Assembly (NCBI GenBank): GCA_937967725.1
Contig: CALBSY010000509.1
Span: 1 to 6,258 of the forward strand
Origin: an uncultured Alphaproteobacteria bacterium
GTDB lineage: Bacteria > Pseudomonadota > Alphaproteobacteria > Caulobacterales > Aquidulcibacteraceae
Direction of reading: 5' to 3'
Length of the DNA: 6,258 nucleotides
Numbering within the stretch: position 1 is the stretch's first letter; the number at the start of each line of letters is the position of its first letter. The notes under the pieces were generated by a model. That model saw nothing but the letters and a program-made list of their open reading frames with translations, was not told where the DNA came from and ran no database searches. Below are positions 1 to 5,794 of this stretch, piece after piece. The translations under genes and the position numbers were made by a program.

Positions 1-1102
1 GCGGGAATTCGCCGCGGCGGCCGGATCGGGTCAGCGCGGCGCGGCCATTTGGATGCAGCACCGCCATAACGAGCTCCGCCTCCGGCGGCGGACCGGTTTC
101 CTCGCTGATCATTTGCCGCGCTTGGTTGGTGACGAAGTCGGCGTTGGGCGTGACGCAGAGATCGAAGCGCAGCGTGCCGTCGGCCTCTTCCCACGCATCG
201 CCGGTGTGGAAGAAGAACATCGCCGGCAGCTCGTAAAGGCGGCGGTTGGCGAGATCGTCCTTGTCGAGCACGAGCACGCGGAAAGGCTCGTCTTCGCGCC
301 AGACGTAGCCGTTGACGATCGGCGCCGTCATGCGCTGGTGCAGCCACGGCTGCAGCGGAATGATGAGATGCCGCTCGGTGACGGCCCAATCGTGCACATA
401 AGAGCGAACGCCCAGATCGACCACCTGCGCGTCTTCGAGTGCGCCGTCCGGCGCGAGCCGCCAGATGATCGCGCGCGACCCTTGCACGCCGACGTTCCAG
501 ATGCGCCCGCCGGGTTCGACCTTCGGATGCGCGGTAAAGGGCATCGCAGCGAGGTCCGGACGGAAAGGCTCGATGCCGCGTGTTGTGAGCGTATCGGGGT
601 CCATGCGCGTTGGAGAGCCGCCCTCCCACAACGCCCACAATTCGTCGCCGGCGATCAGCACCGACTTGTTGGAGGCGTTGACGTCGTCAGGCGATTGCAC
701 GGGCGCGTCCGGCGCGCCGGCGGTGCCGAACCCCGGCATGATGATGCGCTGCTCCGCCATTTCGAGGCGGCGCTTCGGCGTATCCACGAAGCGTCCCATG
801 TGGCGAACGTTGCCGCCGTCGAGCGCGAACCGCTGCACAAAGCCGTCGCCGTCGAACCAGTGGCCGGTGGCCGAGCCCGGATAGCGGAACCAGCCGGGGC
901 CATTGCGGTAGAGAACGCCCTCCAGTCCGCCCGGCGCGCGGCCGTGAATCAGGCGCATGCGCGCGTCGGGAAAACCGTTGGCGGGCGCGTTCTCGACCCC
1001 GGCTTGCCATGGCGCGTCATCGGCGAAGGCGGACGGCGCGAGCGCGATGGTGGCGCCGGCGGCGGCGAGCGAACCAAGGAGGCGGCGGCGGGAGAGGGGC
1101 AT
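1..1102 (-). CDS. Tat-exported carotenoid oxygenase (RPE65/CCD family), 3' end beyond window
   Basis: The frame is open for 367 codons from the ATG at 1102 to the left edge, so the C-terminus is missing (the family is usually about 450-500 aa). Residues 1-29 form a twin-arginine signal: SRRRLLG at 4-10, a hydrophobic stretch, then an APSAFA cleavage region, so a folded metalloenzyme is probably exported to the periplasm. Family hallmarks in order are LEGVLYRNGPG (60-70), HWFDGDGF (81-88), NASNKSV (142-148), WEGGSP (159-164), FTAHPKV (189-195), YVHDWAVTE (235-243) and FFFHTGDAWEE (296-306). Carotenoid oxygenases bind non-haem Fe(II) with four His. Three candidates are visible (H192, H237, H299); the fourth should lie beyond the edge. 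Members cleave C=C bonds in carotenoids or stilbenes; the substrate here is unknown. A GGAGG at 1112-1116 lies 9 nt before the ATG. The start overlaps the stop of the upstream DUF2141 gene (TGATG), implying translational coupling. Confidence 0.9.
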   Translation of the reverse strand, partial: MPLSRRRLLGSLAAAGATIALAPSAFADDAPWQAGVENAPANGFPDARMRLIHGRAPGGLEGVLYRNGPGWFRYPGSATGHWFDGDGFVQRFALDGGNVRHMGRFVDTPKRRLEMAEQRIIMPGFGTAGAPDAPVQSPDDVNASNKSVLIAGDELWALWEGGSPTRMDPDTLTTRGIEPFRPDLAAMPFTAHPKVEPGGRIWNVGVQGSRAIIWRLAPDGALEDAQVVDLGVRSYVHDWAVTERHLIIPLQPWLHQRMTAPIVNGYVWREDEPFRVLVLDKDDLANRRLYELPAMFFFHTGDAWEEADGTLRFDLCVTPNADFVTNQARQMISEETGPPPEAELVMAVLHPNGRAALTRSGRRGEFP

Positions 1103-1533
1103 CAGAATGCACCTCCGACTTCGATCTGTTGCACGTTCTGGCCAGCGCTGAGGGTGAAAGCGGCGTCGGCCCAGCTAGCCGGACCGAAGCGGCCGCGCGC
1201 GTTGTTGGAGAACGCGAAGGGTTCGGTCGGGATGCCGAATGGGTTGGTGTCGAGTTCGTTGTCTCCGTCCAAATCGTGGAACAGGCGGAAGGCGTACTGG
1301 CCGGGTGTCAGGCCCTCAAAGCTGACGGTCGCCGTGGCGCCGTCGACCGTCACCTGCCGGCCGCCGACAGCTTCGCCGCCGCTATAGCCAGCCTCGCTGT
1401 CGAACAATTGCAGCAGTATGACGCCATGTGGGGCGAGGTTGCCGATCTCGATGGTCAGGCTCGCCGCGCCGTCCTGAGCGCGGGCGGCCGGCGCGGCTAG
1501 CAGGACGAGGGCGAAAATGGCGCTACGCAACAT
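1102..1533 (-). CDS. DUF2141 family secreted protein
   Basis: This is a 143-aa protein with a Sec signal peptide (residues 1-19, cleavage likely after ARA at 17-19), so the mature protein should be periplasmic or surface-exposed. The rest resembles the DUF2141 family: a beta-rich domain beginning SLTIEIGNL, then GLTPGQYAFRLFHDLDGDN (74-92), followed by NPFGIPTEPFAFSNNA (97-112) and FGPASWADAAF (116-126). The acidic run D87-x-D89-x-D91-x-x-x-D95 could bind a divalent cation, but that is inference. The family has no established enzymatic role. The start ATG has GGAG (complement of 1542-1545) 8 nt upstream. The stop TGA shares its A with the ATG of the carotenoid oxygenase gene, so the two form one transcription and translation unit. 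A substrate-binding or assembly role for the oxygenase is possible but unproven. Confidence 0.88.
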   Translation of the reverse strand: MLRSAIFALVLLAAPAARAQDGAASLTIEIGNLAPHGVILLQLFDSEAGYSGGEAVGGRQVTVDGATATVSFEGLTPGQYAFRLFHDLDGDNELDTNPFGIPTEPFAFSNNARGRFGPASWADAAFTLSAGQNVQQIEVGGAF

Positions 1534-1673
1534 AGGGAAATCTCCGGTTTCGGCGAGAGGCCGTTGACGGGAGCCTTGCCCTGCAGCGCGCGCCGAACCA
1601 GCGCGCCTACGTGGACGCGCTGCCTTGTTGCGCCAATCGACGCCGCTTGCCGTTCACGGTTCGCGAAATGCGC
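1534..1673 (-). promoter_or_regulatory. Intergenic leader between trxB and the DUF2141 gene
   Basis: This 140-nt gap lies downstream of the trxB stop and upstream of the DUF2141 start, so it should hold any trxB terminator and the promoter of the DUF2141/oxygenase pair. A perfect 6-bp inverted repeat, AGCGCG/CGCGCT, at 1600-1605 and 1616-1621 could form a small hairpin. No T-run follows on the minus strand, so it is not a convincing intrinsic terminator. I could not identify a credible -35/-10 pair. Read-through transcription from trxB cannot be excluded. Confidence 0.25.
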
Positions 1674-2660
1674 CTAGCCCGCAGCCGCTTGGCGCTCCCT
1701 GGCGTGGTCCAATTCCTGGGCGGCGAGGTATTTCTCTGCTTCCAGCGCGGCCATGCAGCCAAGGCCCGCCGCTGTCACGGCCTGGCGGTACACGTCGTCC
1801 GCATCGCCGCCGGCGGCGAACACGCCAGGGACGTTCGTCTCGGTGGTTCCCGGCTTCACCAGGATGTAACCGTTGTCCTTCATCGCCACCTGACCTGTGA
1901 ATAACTCCGTCGCCGGTGCGTGGCCGATGGCGATGAAGACGCCGTCCAGTTTGCGCTCCTCGCCTTGGCCGGTCTTCAGATTGCGGATGACGATGCCGGT
2001 GACGCCCTTGGGCTCCTCCGTCCCTTCGATCTCCTCCAACACCGTGTCCCAGATCACCTCGATCTTCGGGTGGTTGAACAGGCGCTCCTGCAACACTTTT
2101 TCCGCGCGCAGGCTGTCGCGGCGGTGGATCAGCGTCACTTTGCTGGCCAGGTGCGCGAGGTACAGCGCTTCCTCAACTGCGCTGTTGCCGCCGCCGATTA
2201 CGGCCACTTCCTTGCCGCGGAAGAAGAAGCCGTCGCAGGTGGCGCAGGCCGACACGCCGAAACCGCCAAACTTCTTCTCACTCTCGAGCCCTAGCCATTT
2301 TGCCTGCGCGCCGGTGGCGATGATGAGTGCGTCGGCGAGGTAGATTTGTCCGCTGTCGCCGGTCAGGCGGAACGGGCGCTGATTGAGTTCGGCTTTGATA
2401 ATGATGTCTTCGACAATCTCAGTCCCGACGTGTTTGGCCTGAGCGCGCATCTGTTCCATCAGCCAGGGGCCTTGGATCACGTCGGCGAAGCCGGGGTAGT
2501 TTTCCACGTCCGTGGTGATGGTGAGCTGACCGCCGGGCTGCAGGCCCGCAATCAGAAGCGGCTTGCGCAACGCCCGAGCGGCATAGATGGCGGCGCTGTA
2601 GCCGGCCGGCCCCGAGCCGATGATGACGACAGGGGCATGGCGGGCGGCGGGTTGGGTCAT
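1674..2660 (-). CDS. trxB: Thioredoxin-disulfide reductase (TrxB)
   Basis: This 328-aa flavoprotein reduces thioredoxin with NADPH in the cytoplasm. Visible landmarks are the FAD-binding GSGPAG (15-20), QPGGQLTITTDVENYPG (41-57), ATG at 115-117, the redox CATC (C139, C142), the NADPH-binding GGGNSA (156-161), HRRD (179-182), and the C-terminal YRQAVTAAGLGCMAALEAE (291-309). The length fits the family (about 320 aa). I chose the ATG at 2660 because homology starts right after it and AGAAGG (complement of 2668-2673) lies 7 nt upstream. An in-frame ATG at 2771 would add 37 residues of non-homologous sequence and run into the arsR promoter. One oddity is residues 281-290, which read FAAGGDADDV where the family has AAGD followed by two or three residues, so the FAD-contacting Gly-Asp is displaced by one position. 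Its divergent neighbour is an ars operon whose ArsC is of the thioredoxin-dependent type. Confidence 0.97.
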   Translation of the reverse strand: MTQPAARHAPVVIIGSGPAGYSAAIYAARALRKPLLIAGLQPGGQLTITTDVENYPGFADVIQGPWLMEQMRAQAKHVGTEIVEDIIIKAELNQRPFRLTGDSGQIYLADALIIATGAQAKWLGLESEKKFGGFGVSACATCDGFFFRGKEVAVIGGGNSAVEEALYLAHLASKVTLIHRRDSLRAEKVLQERLFNHPKIEVIWDTVLEEIEGTEEPKGVTGIVIRNLKTGQGEERKLDGVFIAIGHAPATELFTGQVAMKDNGYILVKPGTTETNVPGVFAAGGDADDVYRQAVTAAGLGCMAALEAEKYLAAQELDHARERQAAAG

Positions 2661-2764
2661 GTCGAAGCCTTCTGAATCGGTTGCGGCCAATATGGCGGGC
2701 CGCGCCGCCGGTACAAACCCAAGCGAAGGATTCGGCTGTGTTTTCGAATGGCGCATCAGGGGAC

Positions 2765-2805
2765 TTGCCAACGTTATAATTCGATGATACTAGAAATATA
2801 GAAAT
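2765..2805 (+). promoter_or_regulatory. Probable arsR promoter/operator in the trxB-arsR divergent region
   Basis: This is the most AT-rich stretch of an otherwise GC-rich window and lies directly before arsR. It contains TTGCCA (2765-2770), which resembles a -35, a perfect TATAAT (2775-2780) and GATACT (2786-2791, 15 nt after TTGCCA). Which pair acts as the promoter is unclear: TATAAT has no good -35 at 16-18 nt. The 7-mer TAGAAAT occurs twice with an 8-nt period (2791-2797 and 2799-2805), the second copy running into the ATG. ArsR repressors usually bind over their own promoter, so this is the expected operator site. No strong Shine-Dalgarno precedes arsR. On the opposite strand, TTGGCA (complement of 2766-2771) could serve as a -35 for trxB. 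The rest of the gap (2661-2764) shows nothing else I can name. Confidence 0.4.
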
Positions 2806-3139
2806 GAAGCAAGATGCCGTTCTTCAAGCCCTTAGCGCGCTCGCTCATGAGCATCGTCTGGCCGTGTTTCGATTGCTCGTCCAAGCGGGGCCCGGCGGGC
2901 ACGCGGCCGGAGAGATCGCCGAGAGACTGGCGATGCCTGCCTCTTCTCTCTCGTTTCACCTCGCTCACCTGAACCGCGCCGGCCTGATCGCCCAGCGGCG
3001 GGACGGGCGTTCGCTGATCTATTCGGCCGACTTCGAGGCCATGAACGGCCTTGTCGGCTTTCTCACCGAGAATTGCTGTGGCGGCGCCTCGTGTGCGCCG
3101 GCTGCGGCCTCCTCCCCAAGGAAAAGGAAGGCGTCATGA
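2804..3139 (+). CDS. arsR: ArsR-family As(III)-responsive transcriptional repressor
   Basis: This 111-aa winged-helix protein is of the ArsR/SmtB type. Residues 2-27 form the N-terminal helices (ALSALAHEHRLAVFRLLV). AAGEIAERLAMPASSLSFHLAHLNRAGLI (34-62) is the helix-turn-helix with its recognition helix, and RRDGRSLIYSADFEAM (65-80) is the wing. The classical helix-3 cysteine motif (CVC) is absent. Instead the C-terminus carries ENCCGGASC (89-97; C91, C92, C97), like the C-terminal As(III) site described for Acidithiobacillus-type ArsR. The inferred role is repression of this operon, relieved by As(III) or methyl-As(III). The TGA overlaps the arsI ATG (ATGA at 3136-3139). The AT-rich region just upstream is the likely operator. 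Confidence 0.94.
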   Translation: MKQDAVLQALSALAHEHRLAVFRLLVQAGPGGHAAGEIAERLAMPASSLSFHLAHLNRAGLIAQRRDGRSLIYSADFEAMNGLVGFLTENCCGGASCAPAAASSPRKRKAS

Positions 3140-3597
3140 AACGGCTGCATGTTCATGTCGGCGTGAACGATCTCGATCAATCGATCCGTTTCTACACCGC
3201 GTTGTTCGCGTCCGAGCCGAGCGTGAGGAAGGCGGACTACGCGAAATGGATGCTGGAAGATCCGCGCGTGAACTTCGCCATTTCGCATCGAAGTGGCGGT
3301 GGCGGCGTACGCCATCTGGGCATCCAGGCCGAAACAGCAGAAGAATTGCAGGACGTGTATGCGCGTCTCAAGCAAGCCGACGGTCCAACTTTGGAGGAGG
3401 GCGCGACCACGTGCTGTTACGCCAAATCGGAAAAAACTTGGATCAGTGACCCGCAGGGCGTGGCGTGGGAGACATTCCACACCACCGGCGAGAGTACGAC
3501 TTACGGCGGCGGCGCTGAGGGCGCGGCGCCGGAATCGCACGCCGCGACAAAGCCGGCGCCGTGCTGTGCTCCGAATGCGCTAGAGGCTGCGTCATGA
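3136..3597 (+). CDS. arsI: ArsI/CadI-family C-As lyase (VOC metalloenzyme)
   Basis: This 153-aa vicinal-oxygen-chelate (glyoxalase/dioxygenase fold) protein fits ArsI, a non-haem Fe(II) enzyme that cleaves the carbon-arsenic bond of trivalent organoarsenicals such as MAs(III), giving As(III). Visible features are MKRLHVHVGVNDLDQSIRFY (1-20), YAKWMLEDPRVNFAI (35-49), VRHLGIQ (58-64), GATTCCYAKSEKTWISDPQG (89-108) and WETF (111-114). The CC pair at 93-94 matches the organoarsenical-binding vicinal cysteines. Likely metal ligands are H5 or H7, H60 and E112. A second CC pair (APCCAP, C143-C144) sits in a low-complexity tail. I chose the ATG at 3136, inside the ATGA overlap with arsR, because AGGAAG (3125-3130) lies 5 nt upstream and homology starts there; an in-frame ATG at 3073 would add 21 unrelated residues. 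The related cadmium-induced CadI is the main alternative, but the operon context favours ArsI. Confidence 0.93.
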   Translation: MKRLHVHVGVNDLDQSIRFYTALFASEPSVRKADYAKWMLEDPRVNFAISHRSGGGGVRHLGIQAETAEELQDVYARLKQADGPTLEEGATTCCYAKSEKTWISDPQGVAWETFHTTGESTTYGGGAEGAAPESHAATKPAPCCAPNALEAAS

Positions 3598-4124
3598 ACG
3601 CTCAGGCGGCGCACCGTCCATACAACGTTCTGTTTCTTTGCACCGGCAACTCAGCGCGCTCGATCATGGCCGAAGCCATTCTTGCGCGCGCCGGCGCTGG
3701 AAAATTCATCGCATATTCGGCGGGATCGCAGCCGAAGGGCGAGGTGCATCCGCACGCCATCCGCCTGCTGCAGCGGTTCAATCACAAGACCGAGGGCTTT
3801 CGCTCCAAGAGCTGGGATGAGTTCGCGCGCGCCGATGCGCCACCGTTGGATTTCGTGTTTACCGTTTGCGACAACGCGGCGGGGGAAGTTTGTCCCGTGT
3901 GGCCCGGTCAGCCGATGACGGCGCATTGGGGCGTGCCGGATCCAGCCGCGGTGGAAGGATCCGATGCGGAGGTCGCCGCGGCGTTCGCGGATGCCTACGG
4001 GCGGCTCAGCAACCGCATTACGGTGTTGGTCAACCTGCCGTTCGAGGGGCTCGATAGGCTGTCGCTGCAGAGGCGATTGGACGATATTGGCCGCGGCCAA
4101 CACGCGCCGGTCCGAGAGGCGTGA
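3594..4124 (+). CDS. arsC: Thioredoxin-coupled arsenate reductase (LMW phosphatase fold)
   Basis: This 176-aa cytoplasmic enzyme reduces arsenate to arsenite. The N-terminal P-loop VLFLCTGNSARS (12-23) has the CX5R signature (C16, R22) of low-molecular-weight phosphatases and pI258-type ArsC. YSAGSQPKGEVHPHA (41-55) and KSWDEF (72-77) follow. FTVCDNAAGEVCPVWPG (89-105) holds C92 and C100, the candidate pair that passes the disulfide on to thioredoxin. WGVPDPAA (112-119) holds the conserved Asp-Pro loop. I chose the ATG at 3594 because it overlaps the arsI stop (ATGA) and has AGAGG (3582-3586) 7 nt upstream; an ATG at 3561 would add 11 residues inside arsI. The stop overlaps the GTG start of the next gene (GTGA, 4121-4124). 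The trxB gene at the other end of the cassette could supply the reductant. The As(III) product needs an exporter, and the adjacent channel gene is interrupted. Confidence 0.96.
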   Translation: MNAQAAHRPYNVLFLCTGNSARSIMAEAILARAGAGKFIAYSAGSQPKGEVHPHAIRLLQRFNHKTEGFRSKSWDEFARADAPPLDFVFTVCDNAAGEVCPVWPGQPMTAHWGVPDPAAVEGSDAEVAAAFADAYGRLSNRITVLVNLPFEGLDRLSLQRRLDDIGRGQHAPVREA

Positions 4125-4846
4125 GCTTCGATCTTCCGCGCCGGCTCGCTGCCGAGTTCGGCGGCGCATTATTTCTCGCCGCCGTGGTGATCGGCTCCGG
4201 CGTCATGGGAATGCAGCTGGCCGGCGGCAACGTCGCGATGGCGCTGCTGGCGAACACACTGGCCACCGCGGCAATTCTCTATGTGCTCATCACCGCGCTT
4301 GCGCCAATCTCGGGCGCCCACTTCAATCCAGCGGTGACGCTGGCATTCTTGCTACGGCGTGAAATTGGCGTCGCCGCTGCGCTACTCTATTCACTCGCGC
4401 AAATCGCCGGATGCGTCGCGGGCGCTCTACTCGCGCACGCGCTGTTCGACTTGCCGTTGTTGCAAATCGCAGCAACGCAGCGCGCCGGCGCGTCTCAGAT
4501 GCTGTCCGAGGGCGCTGCAACCTTTGCGCTCGTCGCGTGCATTTTGCTTGTAGTGCGCGCCAAGCCCGGAGCTGGTGCCGCCGCGGTCGCGCTGCCCATT
4601 GCGGCCGGCTAGTGGTGGACGAGTTCCACTTCCTTCGCCAATCCCGCCATCACAATTGCCCGCGCCTTGAGCGACACGTTTGCGGGAATCCGTCCGCAGG
4701 ACGCGGCCGGGTTCATTGCCGCGCAATTCGCGGGCGCGGTGTCGGCGACGCACGTTTGTCGTTGGTTTTACCGCGCCTTCGCGCGCGCGGACCAAGAGGT
4801 GAGCACCGCGGCGGCGGCGCGGTCGGTTTCCAGCAGCGGCGGATAG
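4121..4846 (+). pseudogene. aqpS: AqpS-type arsenite channel (MIP/aquaglyceroporin) with in-frame TAG
   Basis: The gene starts at GTG 4121, overlapping the arsC stop, with GAGAG (4114-4118) close upstream. It reads 163 codons of a MIP channel up to a TAG at 4610-4612, then 77 more sense codons in the same frame to a TAG at 4844-4846. Read through, it would be 241 aa, close to the family's usual length. The first half has LPRRLAAEFGGALFLA (5-20), LANTLATAAILYVL (43-56), ISGAHFNPAVTLAF (63-76; first NPA 69-71) and further helices to about 160. The part after the stop has TSSTSFANPAITIARALSDT (167-186; second NPA 174-176) and a last helix at about 195-217. Ile replaces the Arg that follows the second NPA in typical aquaporins, as expected for ars-operon channels. 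Termination at codon 164 removes the second pore half, so the fragment should not conduct. AqpS-type channels let arsenite leave the cell. Real coding probably ends near 4780; the tail overlaps the convergent ELM1 gene. Confidence 0.85.
4610..4612 (+). other. In-frame amber codon inside aqpS
   Basis: The codons around it read GCG GCC GGC TAG TGG TGG ACG AGT. Homologues have an aromatic pair such as Tyr-Trp just before the (T/S)STSFANPA block, so this TAG occupies the usual Tyr position and is one base change from TAC or TAT. No frameshift is needed on either side. It could be a recent nonsense mutation, a suppressed amber codon or a sequencing error; the sequence alone does not decide. Confidence 0.85.
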
Positions 4847-5772
4847 GTCCAGGTTTCGAGCCGGCCGCGGAAGGGGCGGGCGCAGCCACGCCGCGCCAAA
4901 CTCTGATGAAAACGCGCGAGCTTGCCGCTTCTGCCGTCGACAGCGAGCACATGCACCGGCTTTGCTGTCGCGGCAGCCTCGGTCGCCATGTTGACGCTGT
5001 CGGCGGTGACGAAGATGTGGTCTGCGGCGCCCAGTAGCGCGAAGTATGGGTTTGGGCCATCGCCCTCGTAGAACACGGCGCAATGCGGCGCCAGCCAGGT
5101 GCGGAACTGCACGCGCGCGGCCTCGCCGGTGCGCCGCGAAAGCGTAGCCAGCAGCGTGCCGCCGGTCTCGCGCTGCACCGCGACAAGCGTGTCGGAGATT
5201 TCGCGCGCGCGACGCGGAGAAATGTCGTTGCGCTTCGACTTGCCGCCGATCAGCACGGCGAAGCGCGGGCCCGGCATGTCCTCCAACGCGCCGGGATAAT
5301 CCAGCACGGCCTGATCGATCTTCTCCGGTGTGACACGGTGACAGGCCCCGACCACAGGCAGAACATTGGGGCCTTCGAGCCCGTCGTGAATCGGCGGTAC
5401 GACAACGTCGAACTCGCGCGGATTCACGCGCGGGTCCTGCAACTGCACAACGAAAGTGCGATGGTCCGACCAATCGCGCAGGCCGAGCGCGAACGGCGTC
5501 GAGGCGCGGCCGCAGCCGATAAAGATGTCGGGCCACGGCGGTTCGATGGGATCGGAGCCAACGGTGAGCGCCAAGCGCGGCGCCGGCACAAAGCCCGGCG
5601 GAAACCACGACCACGGCGTGCGCAGCGCGACGCGCTTGACGTTCAACTCGATCGGAATCCGCCGGGCGATGGCCTCGGCCAATCCTAGCGCTTGGTTCTC
5701 GATGCCGGCGCGCCCGTCGCTTACAACCCAGACCTTGGGAGCTTCGGCCGGCTGGTACCCATCGCTGCGCAT
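4768..5772 (-). CDS. Mitochondrial fission ELM1-family protein (bacterial, GT-B-like)
   Basis: This 334-aa protein matches the bacterial ELM1-like family (formerly DUF1022), named after a plant protein that recruits dynamin for mitochondrial fission. The bacterial function is not established, and the fold resembles GT-B glycosyltransferases. Visible blocks are VWVVSDGRAGIENQALGLAEA (14-34), PDIFIGCGRAS (81-91), VVQLQDPR (108-115), DVVVPPIHDG (122-131), FAVLIGGKSK (171-180), and DHIFVTADSVNMATEAAATA (251-270) followed by KPVHVL. The family-typical DGR near the N-terminus is intact. The length is normal and no signal peptide is apparent. GGAG (complement of 5781-5784) is 8 nt before the ATG. 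It starts 22 nt after the greA stop on the same strand, so the two are probably cotranscribed. Its 3' end converges on, and overlaps, the extended aqpS frame. Confidence 0.92.
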   Translation of the reverse strand: MRSDGYQPAEAPKVWVVSDGRAGIENQALGLAEAIARRIPIELNVKRVALRTPWSWFPPGFVPAPRLALTVGSDPIEPPWPDIFIGCGRASTPFALGLRDWSDHRTFVVQLQDPRVNPREFDVVVPPIHDGLEGPNVLPVVGACHRVTPEKIDQAVLDYPGALEDMPGPRFAVLIGGKSKRNDISPRRAREISDTLVAVQRETGGTLLATLSRRTGEAARVQFRTWLAPHCAVFYEGDGPNPYFALLGAADHIFVTADSVNMATEAAATAKPVHVLAVDGRSGKLARFHQSLARRGCARPFRGRLETWTYPPLLETDRAAAAVLTSWSARAKAR

Positions 5773-5794
5773 CAGCCCGGCTCCGCGGCTGGCG

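Noticed and set aside
53..1387. 444-codon open frame on the plus strand
   Set aside because: It is antisense to the carotenoid oxygenase and DUF2141 genes. It is Arg/Ala-rich, has no recognisable domain, and owes its length to high GC.
1600..1621. Inverted repeat as a trxB terminator
   Set aside because: The stem is only 6 bp with a 10-nt loop and no following T-run on the minus strand.
2661..2771. 37-residue N-terminal extension of trxB from an ATG at 2771
   Set aside because: The extension has no homology and no good ribosome site, and it runs into the arsR promoter. The ATG at 2660 has AGAAGG 7 nt upstream and starts at the conserved domain.
4411..5037. 208-codon plus-strand frame spanning the aqpS amber site, considered as a frameshifted continuation of the channel
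   Set aside because: The channel continues in the original frame after the TAG (SFANPA block). This other frame has no MIP motif, so the defect is a nonsense codon and not a frameshift.
4427..5614. 395-codon minus-strand frame longer than the ELM1 gene it overlaps
   Set aside because: It is Arg-rich low-complexity translation in an alternative frame, with no family motifs. The overlapping 4768-5772 frame has clear ELM1-family blocks.
5083..5688. 201-codon plus-strand frame opposite the ELM1 gene
   Set aside because: It is the antisense mirror of a well-supported gene, Arg/Ala-rich, without motifs.
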